A DNA stretch of 8,090 bases from Gammaproteobacteria bacterium (lineage in GTDB: Bacteria > Pseudomonadota > Gammaproteobacteria > Steroidobacterales > Steroidobacteraceae). Every line of letters starts with the position of its first letter. Within the stretch, counting starts at the first letter, position 1. A program made the translations under genes and the position numbers. Location: the NCBI GenBank assembly GCA_030830595.1, contig JAURMS010000169.1, positions 1-8,090 on the forward strand. The letters run 5' to 3'. Shown in pieces: positions 7,036-8,090 of the stretch. A model generated the notes under the pieces. That model was not told where the DNA came from. It did not search any database and worked only from the letters and a program-made list of their open reading frames with translations.

Positions 7036-8090
7036 TCGGCGGGACGGGGCGAGCGTCGTCCCCGGCCGCCACGTCGACGCCGACGCTGGGAGGGCGGCGA
7101 GTCGGATGCCTCGGAGCCGGCCTGTGCCTCCACGCGAGCAAGGCGTTCTTCCTGCGGCAAGGTCTGCAGCTCAGTCCACCACGCCGCCAGCTCAGGATCC
7201 TCGGCGCCAGCCTCGGCACGCAGCAGCAGGAAGTCATAGGCAGCGCGGAAGCGCGGATGGGTCAACAGGGCTAGCGCCCGGCGACCGCCGCGACGGTGGA
7301 ACCGGGGTTGCAGCGCCAGCATCTCGCGCATCGGGATGGAAAAGCGTTTCGGGATGCCGATGCGGCGGCATTGGTCGCGAACCACCTCGTCACAGGCTTC
7401 GGCAATGGCCTGCGGGGCCGGCACGCCGGCCTCGAAGCGCCGCTGCGCAACGGCGGAGATCGGGCCAAACAGCAGCACCGCAAACAGGAACATGGGCGTC
7501 AAGGTGCGTTGCTCGCTCGCCCGCCGGTCCGTGGCCCGCAGTCCGGCCTGGATGAGCCGGGCGGCCATGCTCTCGGGCTCGGCCGCGAGGTGTTCGGCCG
7601 TGGCCGGAAACAGGTGGTCGAACAGCCCGTGACCGATCAGCAGCTCATGCGCCCGGCAGGCGAAGCCTGCGAGGTACATCTTCTGGAACTCATCCAGCAG
7701 GCGGGCCGGGGGCACCCCGTCGATCAGCCCCGCCAGGCGCTTGATCGGCTCGTGCGTCTTCTCTTCCAAAGTGAAGCCCAACTTGGCCTGGAAGCGGACC
7801 GCGCGCAGCATGCGCACGGGATCCTCTCGGTAGCGGGTCTCGGGATCGCCGATGAGCCTCAGCGTTCGCGCCTGGACGTCGGCAAAACCACCTACGTAAT
7901 CCCAGATCGAGAAATCGTCGATGTTGTAATAGAGCGCGTTGCAGGTGAAATCGCGTCGCCACACGTCATCATCGATGGAGCCGTAGATGTTGTCCCGAAG
8001 CAATCGTCCCCGGTCATCCTGCAGGCGGCGATCATCAGGGTCAGCGGCCAGTTCTGCGGCCACCTCGGCAGCCACTTCCTCCTCGCCCTC
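7032..8090 (-). CDS. pcnB: Poly(A) polymerase I (N-terminus cut by window edge)
   Basis: PcnB adds poly(A) tails to RNA 3' ends, which promotes decay by exonucleases. The visible part is 352 residues; E. coli PcnB is about 460, so about 100 N-terminal residues, including the GG-(x)n-DxD nucleotidyltransferase active site, lie beyond the right edge. Seen: LRDNIYGSIDDD, then RRDFTCNALYY (7926-7958), YVGGFADV, and the RNA-binding signature DPETRYREDPVRMLRAVRF (7791-7847) that bacterial poly(A) polymerases share with CCA-adding enzymes. Length and the C-terminal extension favour poly(A) polymerase over a CCA enzyme. Near the right edge an Ala/Glu/Asp-rich stretch lies where E. coli has a short loop. 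The last residues are Arg-rich (RRRRRGGRGRR), like the basic tail of E. coli PcnB. The stop overlaps the folK start as GTGA. Confidence 0.97.
   Translation of the reverse strand, partial: EGEEEVAAEVAAELAADPDDRRLQDDRGRLLRDNIYGSIDDDVWRRDFTCNALYYNIDDFSIWDYVGGFADVQARTLRLIGDPETRYREDPVRMLRAVRFQAKLGFTLEEKTHEPIKRLAGLIDGVPPARLLDEFQKMYLAGFACRAHELLIGHGLFDHLFPATAEHLAAEPESMAARLIQAGLRATDRRASEQRTLTPMFLFAVLLFGPISAVAQRRFEAGVPAPQAIAEACDEVVRDQCRRIGIPKRFSIPMREMLALQPRFHRRGGRRALALLTHPRFRAAYDFLLLRAEAGAEDPELAAWWTELQTLPQEERLARVEAQAGSEASDSPPSQRRRRRGGRGRRSPRPAE

Noticed and set aside
6521..7237. Minus-strand frame of 238 codons overlapping folK and the end of pcnB
   Set aside because: Its product is an Arg/Pro/Gly-rich low-complexity sequence, while the HPPK motifs and the PcnB tail occupy the other minus frames at the same place.
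1..8090. Mobile elements, CRISPR arrays, tRNA genes, phage or defence genes
   Set aside because: Coding sequence fills almost the whole window with recognisable housekeeping genes; no direct-repeat array, terminal inverted repeats, transposase motif or tRNA cloverleaf was seen.

Overview
This window is a compact run of housekeeping genes from a GC-rich gammaproteobacterium. Gene content and order support that placement. The block queG / nnr-tsaE-amiB-mutL is the classical gammaproteobacterial arrangement (in E. coli it continues into miaA-hfq). The block pcnB-folK is the other well-known neighbourhood. The MutL is of the endonuclease-bearing type, which argues against an E. coli-like MutH/Dam lineage and fits groups such as Chromatiales, Xanthomonadales or pseudomonads. 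I cannot name the genus.

Layout from left to right. The minus-strand cluster at 1-4760 is transcribed nnr -> tsaE -> amiB -> mutL, and mutL runs off the left edge. It covers NAD(P)HX repair, the t6A tRNA-modification ATPase, a septal murein amidase and mismatch repair. The plus-strand gene queG (4805-5884), for queuosine synthesis, is divergent from nnr across a 44-bp gap. Its 3' end overlaps, tail to tail by 20 bp, a second minus-strand cluster at 5865-8090 transcribed pcnB -> folK -> deoxynucleoside kinase. In that cluster pcnB enters from the right edge without its N-terminus.

Packing is tight. nnr/tsaE overlap by about 19 bp (or by the 4 bases TTGA with the alternative start), pcnB/folK overlap by the 4 bases GTGA, and folK and the kinase are 7 bp apart. 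The only visibly AT-rich stretch is the 64-bp gap upstream of amiB (2760-2823), a plausible internal promoter. Three starts appear to be non-ATG: TTG for tsaE, GTG for folK and GTG for the kinase.

I see no mobile element, CRISPR array, RNA gene, phage gene or unknown system. The points worth a second look are modest: the MutL endonuclease and clamp-binding motifs, an AmiB ending just after its catalytic domain, the junction of two conserved gene blocks without panBC and without a terminator, and a low-complexity insertion and Arg-rich tail in PcnB.
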